From positions 42,148,340-42,212,339 of the forward strand of contig CM049322.1 of the NCBI GenBank assembly GCA_026874595.1: DNA of 64,000 bases, read 5' to 3'. The notes beneath the pieces are model-generated. The model did not search any database and had not been told where the DNA came from. It saw nothing but the letters and a program-made list of their open reading frames with translations. Positions 12,987-22,600 of this stretch are shown in pieces. The position numbers were made by a program, and so were the translations under genes. This DNA is from Sipunculus nudus (Eukaryota; Annelida; Sipuncula; Golfingiida; Sipunculidae). The stretch's first letter is position 1, and each line of letters opens with the position of its first letter.

Positions 12987-14693
12987 TATCTTTCAAATAC
13001 TAGAAAAAAAAAACAACTAATCATTTTTTCAGATGAAAGCAAATACATTACAAGTATTATAAGCCTGAAATTATTATCAATATTCATAATTGTTTCTAGT
13101 ACCAGCTCCTGAAAGTTCTGGGTTATAATCATTTAATTTATGCAAAGTTATATATGTGTGTGTGTGTGTGTGTCTGTGTGTTTGTGTATGTTTGTGTGTG
13201 TGGGGGGGGGGGGGGGGGTTGTCAAATATTGGTTAAATATCTTAAAAACATTTTTTCAGCCTCAAGTTGGCGGTCTTTATGTGTCTTTGTCTTTCTGTAT
13301 GTATGTCTCTCTATCTTTCTCTCTCTCGCTTTCTCTCTCCTCTCCCCTCCTCTACTCCCCCCCCCCCCTTTTTTTTTCTCTCTCTCTCTCTCAGTGGTCG
13401 TATGGTTGCTCACCCTCCGTCCAGAAAACAACCTATTTGATAAACGGAAGCTGTAGGACAAAGAACGTCATTTCCGGCTGCGCAGCGCCCACATTTTCCA
13501 CATCCGGGCCATGGATACACCATCACCTTGTCACCGCGTGACACCCCATGTCGCCCTGGCAACACATCAGGTTATACACACAAAATATCATGTCAGCACT
13601 AAATCTTTAGTGTGCACCTCTATAACTTGGACATTTCTATAAAGTGGGCACTTTGGCAGTCTCGATTTTTCTTCATTCTTATTTTATGTTACGACCATGG
13701 GCTCAGGATGGTCGTAACATAAAAAAATGGGCAGTTTGGCTCAGTCCCAAGGATGGACACATTATAAAGGTTTCACTGTAAATATATAGAATTTAAGCCA
13801 TAAATTTCACTTTTTATGAGATCTCAAATTTGTCTTTTACTTGTCTTTATTTTTATTATCGAAGGTTCATCAACAGAGATAAAAAAAATTAATTACGCAG
13901 GTCAGTACCGGCTTTAAGTTCAACATGCTTATTTTCTTTATTTTTCAAAGGTTTTATAAGGTAAGATTCGTGGTGGGATTACATCTACACTGGCATAGAG
14001 CAAAGACTCGGACCAACGAGAGCTGGTGTCACGGCTTTAAAACTGGTTGAATAATCAACATAGCGCTTTTTTTTATCTATTTACAATCCAATGTGGTGGA
14101 ACCCGGAAAACCTTACGATACGAAGCAGCGGTTAAACGACGCAGACTTAGAAACTACAGCAGATTATAACCGCTGCGAATAAAAAGCGTATAATGGTTAG
14201 TCTGTTGCGGAAAAAAATGCATTGAATATCCTCATGATGTCCTGAACCATACAAGTGAGCTGACAACAAGCTAAGTGAGTTTATTGACTTATTTTTTCGT
14301 ATAAACGGATGTAGTATATACATGTATTTAGATATATTTGTCATTTTTATTCGGATAAAACAGAATTACGGACGAACGATATCCAGGTAAACCAGGCCCC
14401 AATGTTGAATATCTTCCTACCTGAATCAACCTTTGACCCCAGGCTGTACACTTCTCCCACTATCTCATGCCCTGTTAACGGAGGAAAGTAAATATAGTAT
14501 TGAGATGCATACAGATGATATAAAATTAAGGGAATGGTTGTCTAATGCATGTACGTCTGAAGCGATCAGTTACGTTCATACAAGGAATCAAAGGTTAGAT
14601 GGCAACGGAAAATTATTATTATTATTATTAGTAGTAGTAGTAGTAGTAGTACCATCATTATTATAATATTATAATTATAATAAACAATTTTAC

Positions 14694-14733
<40 letters not shown>

Positions 14734-14857
14734 TTATTATTATTATAATTATTATTATTATTATTATTATTTTTTGTATTATTTGTATTATTATTTGTAT
14801 TATTTGTATTATTGTTATTATTATAGTTATTATTATATTTATTATTATTATTATTAT

Positions 14858-14899
<42 letters not shown>

Positions 14900-16212
14900 C
14901 AGTAGTATTTGTATAATTACTAACATTATTGTTATTATTATTATTATTTAACAAAATTATCGAACACTACTGGAACCCATCGTGTTTAACTTACTTTCCT
15001 CAAATGATTTTGTTCAAAGGAATTGTGAAAATGTTATGTAAATTAAAAAATGTAAAAAAAAAAAATGAAAAAATAACGATTTATGTAGAGCATTGTGATG
15101 GAATTAATGTATTCACCTAACACCAGGGGGAGCTCGAAATCAACCTTCCTGACCTTTCCATTTCCCAGGTCAAATCCACCATTGTGAAGATGGACGTCAG
15201 AGTGACAGATACCGGTATATAAGACCTAGGAAAAGAACAGAGTTACAGTTCAGTCACACTTAAAGCGCAAGCCACTCGACTCGGAACAGGGGGCCTGGAG
15301 TCTGGACTGTCGAGGGCTAAAACGCTCGGTGCTCTCCACTGGCGACCTGGGTTCGATCCCGGCGTGGCCATGAGAGTGGGTTGTAGTTGCCCGTACAAAA
15401 ACGCCGCCACCTGATCCATAGAGAGTGCCTCGATTCGTTATCAAAATTATTTGTATAATGCATGTAAAATAATTATGTTTATACATGCACTCTGTACTTT
15501 CCGAGGGTCTTTCCGAGTGTTCAAGCCAAAATTTAAATACCATTATGAACCTTGTTTTTCCATATTGTTGTATATGAATGGGGGAAGTTAATAAACGCCC
15601 ATTGTATAATCCATACAGGATTCATGGTTTACATTTTGTTCCAAGTATTATTACCAATTCAATAAGGGAGGCAGAATTGTTATTCCTAGAATAACACGGG
15701 TATTCCAATTTCATTAATCCGGCCTACCAAATTTCTTAACGTTGGCTGGATCGAATTATTTTTCTTATAGAAGTAAAAGTATTTCTTCATAATAAATATG
15801 TTATTATATCAACATAATTTACTCTAAGACCTCTGCCAACCTACTGAGTAACCAGATCTGGAATATTACCAGATAAGTGATCCACCTCCGGTATGTTTTA
15901 TAGCACATTAATTCCCCTTTCTCAATTGAGCATGTGAAAATCCGTAATAGAATAAAGACAGCTACATGGGTTAGTAGAACCCGTCAAAGGTTCGAAACCA
16001 AAGAAATTTCAAGCCCACCATATACAATATTACTTTTCGAACTGACCCTTGATAATCTATAACGGAACACTGATCGATGAATGATCCGTCCAATAACTGA
16101 CCCTTGGTCTTACCTTGACGATGGCTCCACCTGGCGGTGGGAAGGGTATGGGTCTCTTGACGAGCACAAGAGGTTTGGAAAAAGCCTGAATCTCAAGTCG
16201 CGTGTTTATCAT
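6006..16212 (-). CDS. MDR gene A: zinc-dependent alcohol-dehydrogenase-like protein, 10 exons, intact
   Basis: Coding exons in transcript order are 16212-16114, 15225-15117, 14471-14421, 13555-13414, 11422-11262, 10829-10720, 10320-10257, 8871-8756, 6886-6737 and 6110-6006. All introns are GT-AG and all phases match, giving 1107 nt and 368 residues, normal for the MDR superfamily. Features in order: GICHSDVH (catalytic zinc Cys), LGHEIVGEV (His-Glu), a C-x2-C-x2-C-x7-C structural-zinc lobe, DGGYQEYV, LPCSGITSY (third zinc ligand candidate), the Rossmann motif VGAGGLG, and a C-terminal segment ending GRTVIKF. An acidic residue near the end of the second Rossmann strand (VAEAS) suggests NAD(H) rather than NADP(H), by inference. 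Such enzymes interconvert alcohols and carbonyls; the substrate is unknown. It is the downstream member of a tandem pair and has an extra first exon at 21576-21671. Confidence 0.9.
6737..6886 (-). CDS. MDR gene A exon 9
   Basis: 150 bp, phase 0 at both ends, bounded by a TCTAG acceptor and a GTGATT donor. Encodes GSKMVPVGLYGGQL through VTRLVAEGK. It carries the MDR 'VGL-GG' turn after the fifth Rossmann strand and the start of the return to the catalytic domain. Confidence 0.9.
6936..6957. repeat. isolated ATCTCGT palindrome, related to the 7759 array
   Basis: An imperfect palindrome of the ATCTCGTTGGAACGAGAT type lies about 50 bp from exon 9. The same kind of sequence sits at the matching place in gene B (about 32900 and its 173-bp duplicate), so it predates the gene duplication. 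Confidence 0.6.
7142..7158. repeat. poly-G run in gene A intron 8
   Basis: An uninterrupted G run in the intron between exons 8 and 9. No function is inferred. Confidence 0.8.
7759..7862. repeat. array of five spaced 18-bp palindromes (gene A intron 8)
   Basis: Five imperfect 18-bp palindromes of the form ATCTCGTGGAAACGAGAT are separated by 3-4 bp spacers (AATT, ACT, AGTT, ACT). A degenerate further unit precedes them near 7737-7756. The same five-unit, 104-bp array lies in the homologous gene B intron at 41259-41362. The regular spacing resembles a short satellite or a transposon end. Confidence 0.8.
8756..8871 (-). CDS. MDR gene A exon 8
   Basis: 116 bp, phase 1 to 0, acceptor ATCAAG and donor GTAAGC. 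Encodes ASIEENVATTKDQVGLIHAA followed by VDFVNSTSTSRTLFGSLAL, the Rossmann beta4-beta5 region of MDR proteins (VDFV, then a Thr/Ser-rich turn). Confidence 0.9.
8889..8935. repeat. (AT)n microsatellite
   Basis: Perfect AT dinucleotide run just upstream of exon 8. The gene B counterpart at 41734-41782 occupies the same place, so the microsatellite predates the duplication. Confidence 0.95.
9976..10012. repeat. (TG)n microsatellite
   Basis: TG dinucleotide run in gene A intron 7 (between exons 7 and 8). It produces a spurious Thr-His frame on the minus strand. Confidence 0.9.
10257..10320 (-). CDS. MDR gene A exon 7
   Basis: 64 bp, phase 0 to 1, donor GTAACT. Encodes ESKFAAAREAGADVTLLWDPK, the MDR helix following the second Rossmann strand (typically xxKLxxAxxxGAD). 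It joins exon 6 in phase with no gap. Confidence 0.9.
10488..10522. repeat. (AT)n microsatellite
   Basis: Uninterrupted AT run in gene A intron 6. Confidence 0.95.
10720..10829 (-). CDS. MDR gene A exon 6 (Rossmann nucleotide-binding motif)
   Basis: 110 bp, phase 1 to 0, acceptor TATCAG and donor GTGAGT. Encodes YGNLLIVGAGGLGLWGIQMA and then KSLFPKETRIIVAEAS. The GAGGLG turn binds the dinucleotide. The GTGAGT donor is intact here, unlike the gene B copy. Confidence 0.92.
11262..11422 (-). CDS. MDR gene A exon 5 (catalytic-domain to Rossmann link)
   Basis: 161 bp, phase 2 to 1, donor GTATGT. Encodes YQEYVTVDRANC, KVPQNIPLDVAALLPCSGIT and a tail ending in SCYG. The Cys in LLPCSG sits where many MDR alcohol dehydrogenases place their third catalytic zinc ligand. 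Confidence 0.92.
11641..11656. repeat. poly-G run in gene A intron 4
   Basis: G homopolymer within the 11423-13413 intron. The rest of this intron has no recognised gene. Two GC-richer patches (11520-11640 and 12230-12380) show no coding match. Confidence 0.7.
12905..12986. repeat. (TAA)n microsatellite
   Basis: Trinucleotide run with minor interruptions in gene A intron 4. It explains the poly-Ile and poly-Asn frames nearby. Confidence 0.9.
13153..13400. repeat. compound (TG)n, poly-G and pyrimidine-rich tract
   Basis: (TG)n at about 13153-13200, poly-G at 13201-13218, then a CT/TC-rich tract up to about 13392, ending just outside the exon 4 donor. The open frames here are low-complexity and not genes. 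Confidence 0.85.
13414..13555 (-). CDS. MDR gene A exon 4 (structural zinc lobe)
   Basis: 142 bp, phase 1 to 2, acceptor TTGCCAG and donor GTGAGC. Encodes GRHGVSRGDKVMVYPWPGC then GKCGRCAAGNDVLC and on to CFLDGG. The four cysteines (C-x2-C-x2-C-x7-C) are the MDR structural-zinc ligands, and GDKV is the usual lead-in. Confidence 0.93.
13610..13778. mobile_element. pogo-like MITE, 169 bp, TA-flanked
   Basis: Flanked by TA on both sides. The right end, read inward, is CAGTGAAACCTTTATAATG and the left end is a diverged match with the TTGGACA/TGTCCA element. Such CAGTGAAACC ends are typical of pogo/Tigger-type Tc1-mariner relatives. An internal hairpin has perfect 16-bp arms at 13683-13698 and 13708-13723 around the loop GGGCTCAGG. 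The homologous gene B intron lacks the insertion. Confidence 0.7.
14421..14471 (-). CDS. MDR gene A exon 3 (GHE motif)
   Basis: 51 bp, phase 1 to 1, acceptor TTAACAG and donor GTAGGA. Encodes GHEIVGEVYSLGSKVDS. The GHE His-Glu pair is the conserved catalytic-site motif of zinc MDR enzymes. Confidence 0.92.
14608..14952. repeat. (TTA)n / (GTA)n compound trinucleotide repeat
   Basis: Long imperfect TTA/ATT repeat with GTA sub-blocks near 14630-14650 and 14859-14899, in gene A intron 2. A homologous compound repeat lies in gene B at 51988-52240. Confidence 0.95.
15117..15225 (-). CDS. MDR gene A exon 2 (catalytic zinc cysteine)
   Basis: 109 bp, phase 0 to 1, acceptor CCTAG and donor GTGAAT. 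Encodes VLYTGICHSDVHLHNGGFDL, then GNGKVRKVDFELPLVLG. GICHSDVH carries the first catalytic zinc ligand, and the end joins exon 3 to make LPLVLGHE. Confidence 0.93.
15268..15450 (+). mobile_element. tRNA-derived SINE-like element
   Basis: The sequence GCTAAAACGCTCGGTGCTCT followed by ACCTGGGTTCGATCCCGGC resembles a pol III A-box region and B-box (GGTTCGATCCC) at tRNA spacing. A unique tail follows, so this is a SINE head and not a working tRNA. The same place in gene B intron 1 (about 52545-52710) holds diverged related DNA. Confidence 0.5.
16114..16212 (-). CDS. MDR gene A exon 1 (proximal first exon, copy a)
   Basis: Starts at ATG and ends at a GTAAGA donor in phase 0, 33 codons. Encodes MINTRLEIQAFSKPLVLVKR followed by PIPFPPPGGAIVK. 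Compared with the other copies it has Ser for Ala at residue 12 and Phe for Ser at residue 24. The PPPGGAIVKV join to exon 2 is the standard N-terminal MDR strand. Confidence 0.9.
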
Positions 16213-16502
16213 GAAAATATGTTGCTCCAACGGGAGATCATTGACAGAGCAGACTCAGTTGATTGATTTTAACCTAATTAAATTATCTGACTTGCTTATG
16301 AATATTTATATACACATTCGATCTGGTGATTTTATTGATAGACGATACAAAGGACAATTATAATAAAACTTACCTCTGATCACGTGTGTGGTCATTTGTA
16401 TAGTGTTTTACAGGTCACGTAAACAAATATACTAAATTCTCAGGGGCGAACCCAGGATTGAGGGAGGGCGGGTGGCCGAAATATTTGGCAAAGGCAATTG
16501 AA

Positions 16503-16507
<5 letters not shown>

Positions 16508-16553
<46 letters not shown>
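16508..16553. repeat. (AT)n microsatellite at the LINE 3' edge
   Basis: AT run that directly abuts the 3' end of the LINE at 16554. A second AT run at 19961-19980 abuts its other end, so the LINE appears inserted into an (AT)n tract. Confidence 0.9.
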
Positions 16554-16557
<4 letters not shown>

Positions 16558-16733
16558 GATAATAATAATAATTTATTTTTTTTTATAATAATAATTTATT
16601 TTATATAGCGTAAAATCCACAGAGTGCTCTAAAACGCTGTACAAATGATATGAATAAACATAATAAAAATATACATGTGTATGCTTATCAATCAAAGTAA
16701 AAAGGTATTTATCCAAGCACACAATAAGAGTCT

Positions 16734-17115
16734 TTATGTACTAAAATGATTTATGAATAAGAATGTTTTCAACTGACTCTTAAACTGAGAATAACTGGAC
16801 ATGGATCTCAACTTCGCTGGGAGATCATTCCACATTTTAGGCCCTGCGACACTGAAGGCACTATTTTGTACTCGTGTTGATTTTGTGAATGGGACATGCA
16901 GTAAATATTGGTCGGCAGAACGCAGTGCTCTGCATGGATTGTATAGTTGCAACAATTCCTGAAGATACTGGGGTGCAAGCCCATAAACACACTGATATAC
17001 CAAAGTCAGAACTTTAAATTTCACTCTCTGTTCAACTGGCAACCAGTGAAGAGCATACAAAACTGGTGTGATGTGTTCCGAATTTGATTTCCCAGTGAGA
17101 ATTCTAGCTGCAACA
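16734..17115 (-). pseudogene. LINE C-terminal region (CR1/L2 type)
   Basis: Encodes LHWLPVEQRVKFKVLTLVYQ and later FSVAGPKMWNDLPAKLR, the typical tail after reverse transcriptase in CR1/L2-like LINEs. An in-frame stop near 17118 separates it from the preceding LNRLQRI segment; it is the same broken ORF. Confidence 0.85.
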
Positions 17116-17117
17116 TT

Positions 17118-18575
17118 TTAAATACGTTGCAGGCGATTCAATTGAGCAGATGTAGCACCGCATAAGAGTGAATAGCAGTAATCCAGCTTGGTCGTTATAA
17201 ATGAATGAATGACCGTTTCAAGAGAATCACTATCCAAATATTTCTTTAGTTTGCCTATATTTTGGATGTGCATATAAGCGGACTTGCACACCGATGAGAT
17301 ATGGGCATCCATCGATGCGTTTGAGTTCATGATGATGCCAATATTCCTGGCAGAATGCGAGGGTAAAATATTACAGTTTCCAATGTGAAGTGTGGGTGAT
17401 GTGAGCTTGTTTCGCATTGACTGTGATGAAATTACTAAGAATTCGGTCTGGTCACTGATCAATTAAAGGGTATGTCGACTCATCCAGTTTTGTACTGATG
17501 TTATACAGGTTTCAAGCTGACTAATGGCTCCATCAATGTCGGTGGGTTTGCATGTAATATAAATCTGAGTGTCGTCGGCATATAGATGGTAATTTATGCT
17601 CATTTTACGAAATAGATATCCTAATGATGTTGTGTAGATGGTGAAAAGGGTAGGCCCCAATACTGACCCTTGAGGAACACCACAATTCAACGACTTTGTT
17701 CCAGATTTCACTCCTTTCATGTGGACACTCTGAGAACGAACCTTTAGGTAAGATGTAAACCATTTTAACACAGTGCCTCCGATTCCCAAATTTTGTAATG
17801 CTCTCAGAAGACAGTGGTGATCCACTGTGTCAAATGCAGCTGAAAGGTCTAGTAATACAAGCAGCACAATTTTGCATTCACCAACTGCACGGACGATATT
17901 GTTCTGGACGCGAACAAGAGCTGTCTCGGTGCTGTGCCCTTTCCTGTAGGCAGATTGAAAAGGCTCTTGAAGACCATTACTGTTCAAATAATCCCTGATT
18001 TGTTGATCTACCACTTTTTCAAGCACTTTTGAAATAAACGAAAGATTGGAGACTGGTCGATAGTTTTTCGGAAAATTGGGATCTAAAGTTTGTTTTTTGA
18101 GCAGAGGGGTCACAAGAGCAGACTTGAAAGCCTCCGGGAAATATCCCTCTGTCAATGATTTATTGACAATTGCAGCGACAACCGTTCCAATTTCATTAAG
18201 AACTCTTTTCAGCAACTGTGTCGGGATTTGGTCCATGGTACAACTCTTATTTGGCATCGATGCTACGATCTTGTTCATCTCGACTGTTGATAAGATGCTG
18301 AAGTTGTTGAAGTAACTGTCCGATATTGAAAGGCTGGCTTCCTCTTTGTAAACCTCCTGATTAATGGAACTTTTAATCTTTGTAATTTTGTCATGAAAGT
18401 AGTCCCCAAACATGGTAACCAGCTCAGCTGTTGTTTTGTTTGTGGGCAGTTGGGTACTGAGTTTTTTACCCAACAGTCTGTTTACCATCTGGAATAGATG
18501 TCTGGTATCACCTTTATTTTCCATAATGGCTGACTTGAAATAATCTGCTTTTGTCTGACTGATTAGACTATTGAC
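17118..18575 (-). pseudogene. LINE reverse transcriptase domain
   Basis: Contains NYRPVSNLSFISKVLEKVV, QSAYRKGHSTETAL, LLDLSAAFDTVDH, GVPQGSVLGPTLF and LYADDTQIY, the ordered motifs of a non-LTR reverse transcriptase with the YADD catalytic centre intact. A stop at 17460-17462 interrupts the region after the palm. The frame continues from the endonuclease ORF through another stop at 18576-18578. Confidence 0.9.
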
Positions 18576-19910
18576 CTAAGTCCTTCTGTAAATGAACATC
18601 TCACGATGAACAGTGAGCTGCGTTTTGCGCCAGAGTCTTTCTGCTTGTCTCCGTGTTTGTTTGGCCTCACGTATATTGTCTGTGTACCATTCAGCTTCTG
18701 AACGAACTGTGATTTTTCGGGTTTTTAAAGGAGCTAATTCATCCACAATGGAAGACAATGTATTATTGTAAGTGTTGACTAACTCATCCAGGGAACAATC
18801 TGAGGTCACCGCATCAGGCAGTGCAGACTCTTTGATAGCATATGTCAGAGAATCTTCATTGATTGAATGCAGCTTTCTATATGTTACTTCCATCACGGGT
18901 AGAGGTGGTTTGGCTACAGAGAGGTGAGCAAAAACGGGATAATGATCTGGAAAACCGTGATCAACGGAACCTGTAGAAGAAACTAAGGAGTCCTGTGTCC
19001 TGGTTATAATGAGGTCTAAAATATGACCATTTCGATGTGTGGAACTTGTCACATGCTGTGTGAGACCAAAGGAATCAATTAGACTAAGAAACTTGGTGCT
19101 GTCGTTAGCCTTTTTATCATCCACATGAAAATTAAAATCACCGACTAGCATTAGCAGGCCTTGCACTGTAGAAAGGGTGTCCAAGTAATCTGTGAAATCA
19201 CTGAAAAATTGGCTGACTGACAGGCCATTTTTCTTAGATGGAGGAGGTCTGTAGATGACTGACAAGCGAATGGTTTGCTCAATGGTGACGAGGCATTCTA
19301 ATACTTCGAATGAATCATACACCATCGATGGACTGATGCTTGAGCACTGTAGGCTTCTTCTATGTATAATTGCTGTCCCTCCTCCCCTGGTTGTTCTTGG
19401 ATAATGTTTTATATCATAACCCGGGGGAAGCAGTTCACTGATGATAATTTTATCACTATCTGTGTCAGTGAGCCAGGTTTCTGTTAATGCCAACAAATCC
19501 AGATGCTGGTCAACAATAAAATCTTGCAGGCTAGTGGCTTTGTTACAGACAGACCATGGATTAAGTAGGGCAAATGAAAGTCCAGGGCTGGATGTTGTTG
19601 ATGCAGAGTTAATCTGAACTTCTTGTCTTTTTGTAATATCCATATTCATATAAATTAGATTACTGTGGTTAACATAATGTTTGTTTTGTAAACAAGTCTT
19701 AAAGTGCACTGACCTCTGTGGCACACTGACCTTTACAGGAATCCGTCTCTTTGCAATACCTTTGGATCCCCTTTTTGTTGGGTGTATTGTCCTTTGATCT
19801 ATTCCAAGTGATTTTAGAGTGTCATAAGCACTTGGTGACACTCTGTTCACTGGTCCACGTACAGCTGACCACAGGCCCAGGAGGAAACCCCTGGTGTAAT
19901 GAGCCATTGT
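18576..19910 (-). pseudogene. LINE endonuclease region
   Basis: Exonuclease-endonuclease-phosphatase domain with LLALTETWLTD, VGDFNFHVDD and HILDLIITR near residues 165-350 of the frame, and the SVDHGFPDHYPVFAHL region with the late Asp-His. This is the target-nicking domain of CR1/L2-type LINEs. The start is uncertain; the Met near 19907 (MAHYTRG) is more plausible than the microsatellite-coded one further out. Confidence 0.85.
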
Positions 19911-19960
19911 ATAGTTCACTGGCCTGTGACTGATCCAAATACGCTGACTCAAGGGGATCA

Positions 19961-20230
19961 ATATATATATATATATATATTTCCACACAACATACTAATG
20001 TTTTAATTAATACTCACATGTTTTAATTCCATCTAAAATATCAGTTGTTCAAGGTGGAAAAATATCATATGTGCCGGATCAAACCTTTTGACGTGTAGAA
20101 TTATCAGTATATAATACAATTAAAAAATCATGTGTAGTGCTTCATATTGAAATAAGTTCTAAATCGGCGAATACTAGTGACAGGAATTTTATGACTGTGC
20201 TTAAGAAAATTTAATCATTATTAGACTAAG
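19961..20230. other. unassigned flank after LINE
   Basis: (AT)n at 19961-19980, then about 250 bp with no recognised feature and no clear counterpart in the other first-exon modules. Confidence 0.5.
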
Positions 20231-20279
20231 TGAAATTTCGGGAGAACGAGGAGTGCTGGATACGGGTGGGTGCCCCTGT

Positions 20280-20503
20280 TATTGTAGCCCGGTTATTTAG
20301 TTGTTGGAATTCAATTCAATGTATTATTTCAATCTTGATATTCATTCTAGTTTTCCCATATATCAACAAGTCAAATTGTTCAATAACGTTATTGAAACAA
20401 AGTGAGTTTGACACCAAAGGGGTGTATATAACCTTGCATAAATTCAAAAAGATAAATTAAAAATGGCAGAGATAGAGAAATTTAAATGTATAAAGATAAT
20501 GCA

Positions 20504-20538
<35 letters not shown>

Positions 20539-20996
20539 TCAATATATTATATTTCACTTTGTATATCGACCCATGGTAATTATATTGATCAATCTAGAAT
20601 GGTCTAATTTAAACATCCGATGCGTTAAAATGCTTATGACTATTAATTAAATCTGACTTTAAGACCCTAAGTTTCTTTTTCCTTAATTTTCACGTGAGGG
20701 GGCATAATAATATGTTCACACTACAATTTTAACAGACAGCTCTTTTATTATGAAAACATGGCATTTAAAATAATATGGTGAAAACAATGTAGCTCATATA
20801 AAATATAAAGAACAATTTTATATACCATTGTTACAATATCCCGTATTTATAATCATTGTATTTTCAGACTATATTGAGACGAAACACGTTTTTATTCATT
20901 ATTGTTTATGATGATATTTATTTTTTTTTTTCATATATAAAATTTAAAAAAAAAGTAAGAAAAAAATTAAAACTTCTGAATCATCAAAAGAAAGTT

Positions 20997-21039
<43 letters not shown>

Positions 21040-21575
21040 ATGCTAAACGTTCTCCTCTCGTTTTGGCGTGTTGTGTTCATTGCCTGTTTCCGGTTTTTTT
21101 CTCATACCCACGGATAGATGGCGCTAGGTATATCATGTGCACCCTGCCCCCTAAATGACATGCATCGTTTTTTAACTGCGGGTCTGAAGAAATAAACACA
21201 CGAACAGACCACACTACCAAAGAGGAGAGCTAGGGTGAAAGTGCTTTTCTTCTATCACAATTATATCCTTGCGAGGGTGCCATTTTTTTAACTTTGCCCA
21301 GACTGGCCCAGCCTCCAGTGCAGGGTTGAGGGATATAGTGCATAGGCATAAACCCTGCTGTCAGGGACGGATTTAAGCATGTTCAGCCTGACACTTGACC
21401 CAGCCACTGACCTTCACGAATGAACAGTAAAGGAAATGTGAGCGACATGTGACTCGCGAAATCTACAATATTACTTTCAGCACACTGACCCTGAAATAAT
21501 ATATAACAGAAAACTAATCGCTGATTCACGAACCGTGCAAATCGTCGTTTTCCCGTCAACAATAATGGGGCTTAC
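20280..21575. repeat. first-exon module, gene A distal copy (flank)
   Basis: Aligns with the 2.7-kb units at 56.6-64 kb. Landmarks include TGAAACAAAG, the (AT)n blocks at 20503-20537 and 21002-21036, GGCGTGTTGTGTTCATT, GATGGCGCTAGGTATA and the ACCCTGCTGTCAG block. It shows that gene A also has a second upstream copy of the exon-1 region. Confidence 0.75.
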
Positions 21576-21671
21576 CTTGACGATGGCTCCACCTGGCGGT
21601 GGGGAAGGTATGGGTCTCTTGACAAGGACGAGAGGTTTAGCAAAAGCCTGAATCTCAAGTCGTGTGTTCAT
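21576..21671 (-). CDS. MDR exon 1, distal copy b (alternative first exon for gene A)
   Basis: Encodes MNTRLEIQAFAKPLVLVKRP followed by IPSPPPGGAIVK, ending at a GTAAGC donor in phase 0, so it can splice to gene A exon 2 just as copy a does. It is closer in sequence to copies d and e than to copy a. Use as an alternative start, or as a spare duplicate, cannot be decided from sequence. Confidence 0.8.
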
Positions 21672-21889
21672 CTTGATAATGTGTAGCTCCAACCTGAGAT
21701 CATTGAAAGAATAGTCTCAATTGATTGATTTTTACCTAGTTAAATCAACTCGTTTGCTTAGGAATATTTATATACACGTCGGTTTCAGTTATATATGATG
21801 ATTTTATGGATAGACGATCCAGAGGCAAATCTGATAAAAAGAACCTTTGGTCATATCGTGTAGGGCATCTGTATTGTATTATTAGCCAC

Positions 21890-21890
<1 letters not shown>

Positions 21891-21953
<63 letters not shown>
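21891..21953. repeat. (AT)n microsatellite
   Basis: Long perfect TA run upstream of first exon copy b. Confidence 0.95.
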
Positions 21954-21956
<3 letters not shown>

Positions 21957-22289
21957 TTCAAGTGGTAGAATGTATTCTAATATATTTATTTGTAATACAA
22001 TTTTATTATGTACATAGTGAACTTATTTACCGCATATACGTGACCAAGCATCTCTGAATCGGCAACCGGCTTCAATGATCCTGGAATGGGGCACATGCAG
22101 GGTTTAAACCCGGAAAATCGTGAGATGAAATACGAGATACGAGCAGAGGAGGTGAGATTTTTCACTGCACCCCCCTAAGGTTGAGCAATTTGCAGGCTTA
22201 ATGAGAACCTATAATATAATATAACATACATGTAATATATAATATTAGAGTATAATTTAATTTAATACTATATAATACTATATATCCTT

Positions 22290-22600
22290 TTGCTTGTGGG
22301 TCACATGGTAATACTATTGATCACATAAGTGTGACCGACTTCAAACACCCGACGCGTTAACATGTGCGTGACTGTTAATGTAATCAGACATTACCACCCT
22401 AAGTTTCATTAATTTTTTTGTAATTTCCACATGAGAAGGCATAGGAATATATACATACTTCCGCATCGATAGACACATGTTTTATATTTAAAACATCATA
22501 TTGAAGATAATACAGTGAAAGAAATGTAACCATGTGCGTTTCCTGTGTGAACTTTCGATGATCTTGATGAAAAACGGTAAAAAAATTAGGCAACAGCCCT
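22290..22600. repeat. partial first-exon module flank
   Basis: Contains ACATGGTAATACTATTGATC and the ACTTCAAACACCCGACGCG block, matching 20560-20640 and 56810-56880. This is another diverged piece of the amplified upstream region. Confidence 0.55.

Larger units (their letters stand above)
16554..19960 (-). mobile_element. CR1/L2-like non-LTR retrotransposon, inactive
   Basis: Near-complete LINE of about 3.4 kb on the minus strand, with an endonuclease-containing part followed by reverse transcriptase and a CR1/L2-type C-terminal region. The 3' end has a GCTATATAAAATAAATTATTA tail, as in L2/CR1 elements, with no long poly(A). Translation stays in one frame for most of its length but is cut by in-frame stops near 18576, 17463 and 17118, so it is recently dead. 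It lies between the two first exons of gene A. Confidence 0.88.

Noticed and set aside
12861..13132. Poly-Ile and poly-Asn frames
   Set aside because: They are translations of a (TAA)n microsatellite in an intron.
13140..13541. 133-residue plus-strand frame with Cys/Val/Ser/Leu runs
   Set aside because: It reads (TG)n, poly-G and CT-rich tracts and runs antisense over the real structural-zinc exon.
14661..14954. Asn-rich 97-residue frame
   Set aside because: Low-complexity trinucleotide repeat in intron 2 of gene A.
17798..18315. Plus-strand frames inside the CR1/L2-like LINE
   Set aside because: Antisense shadows of the reverse transcriptase on the minus strand.
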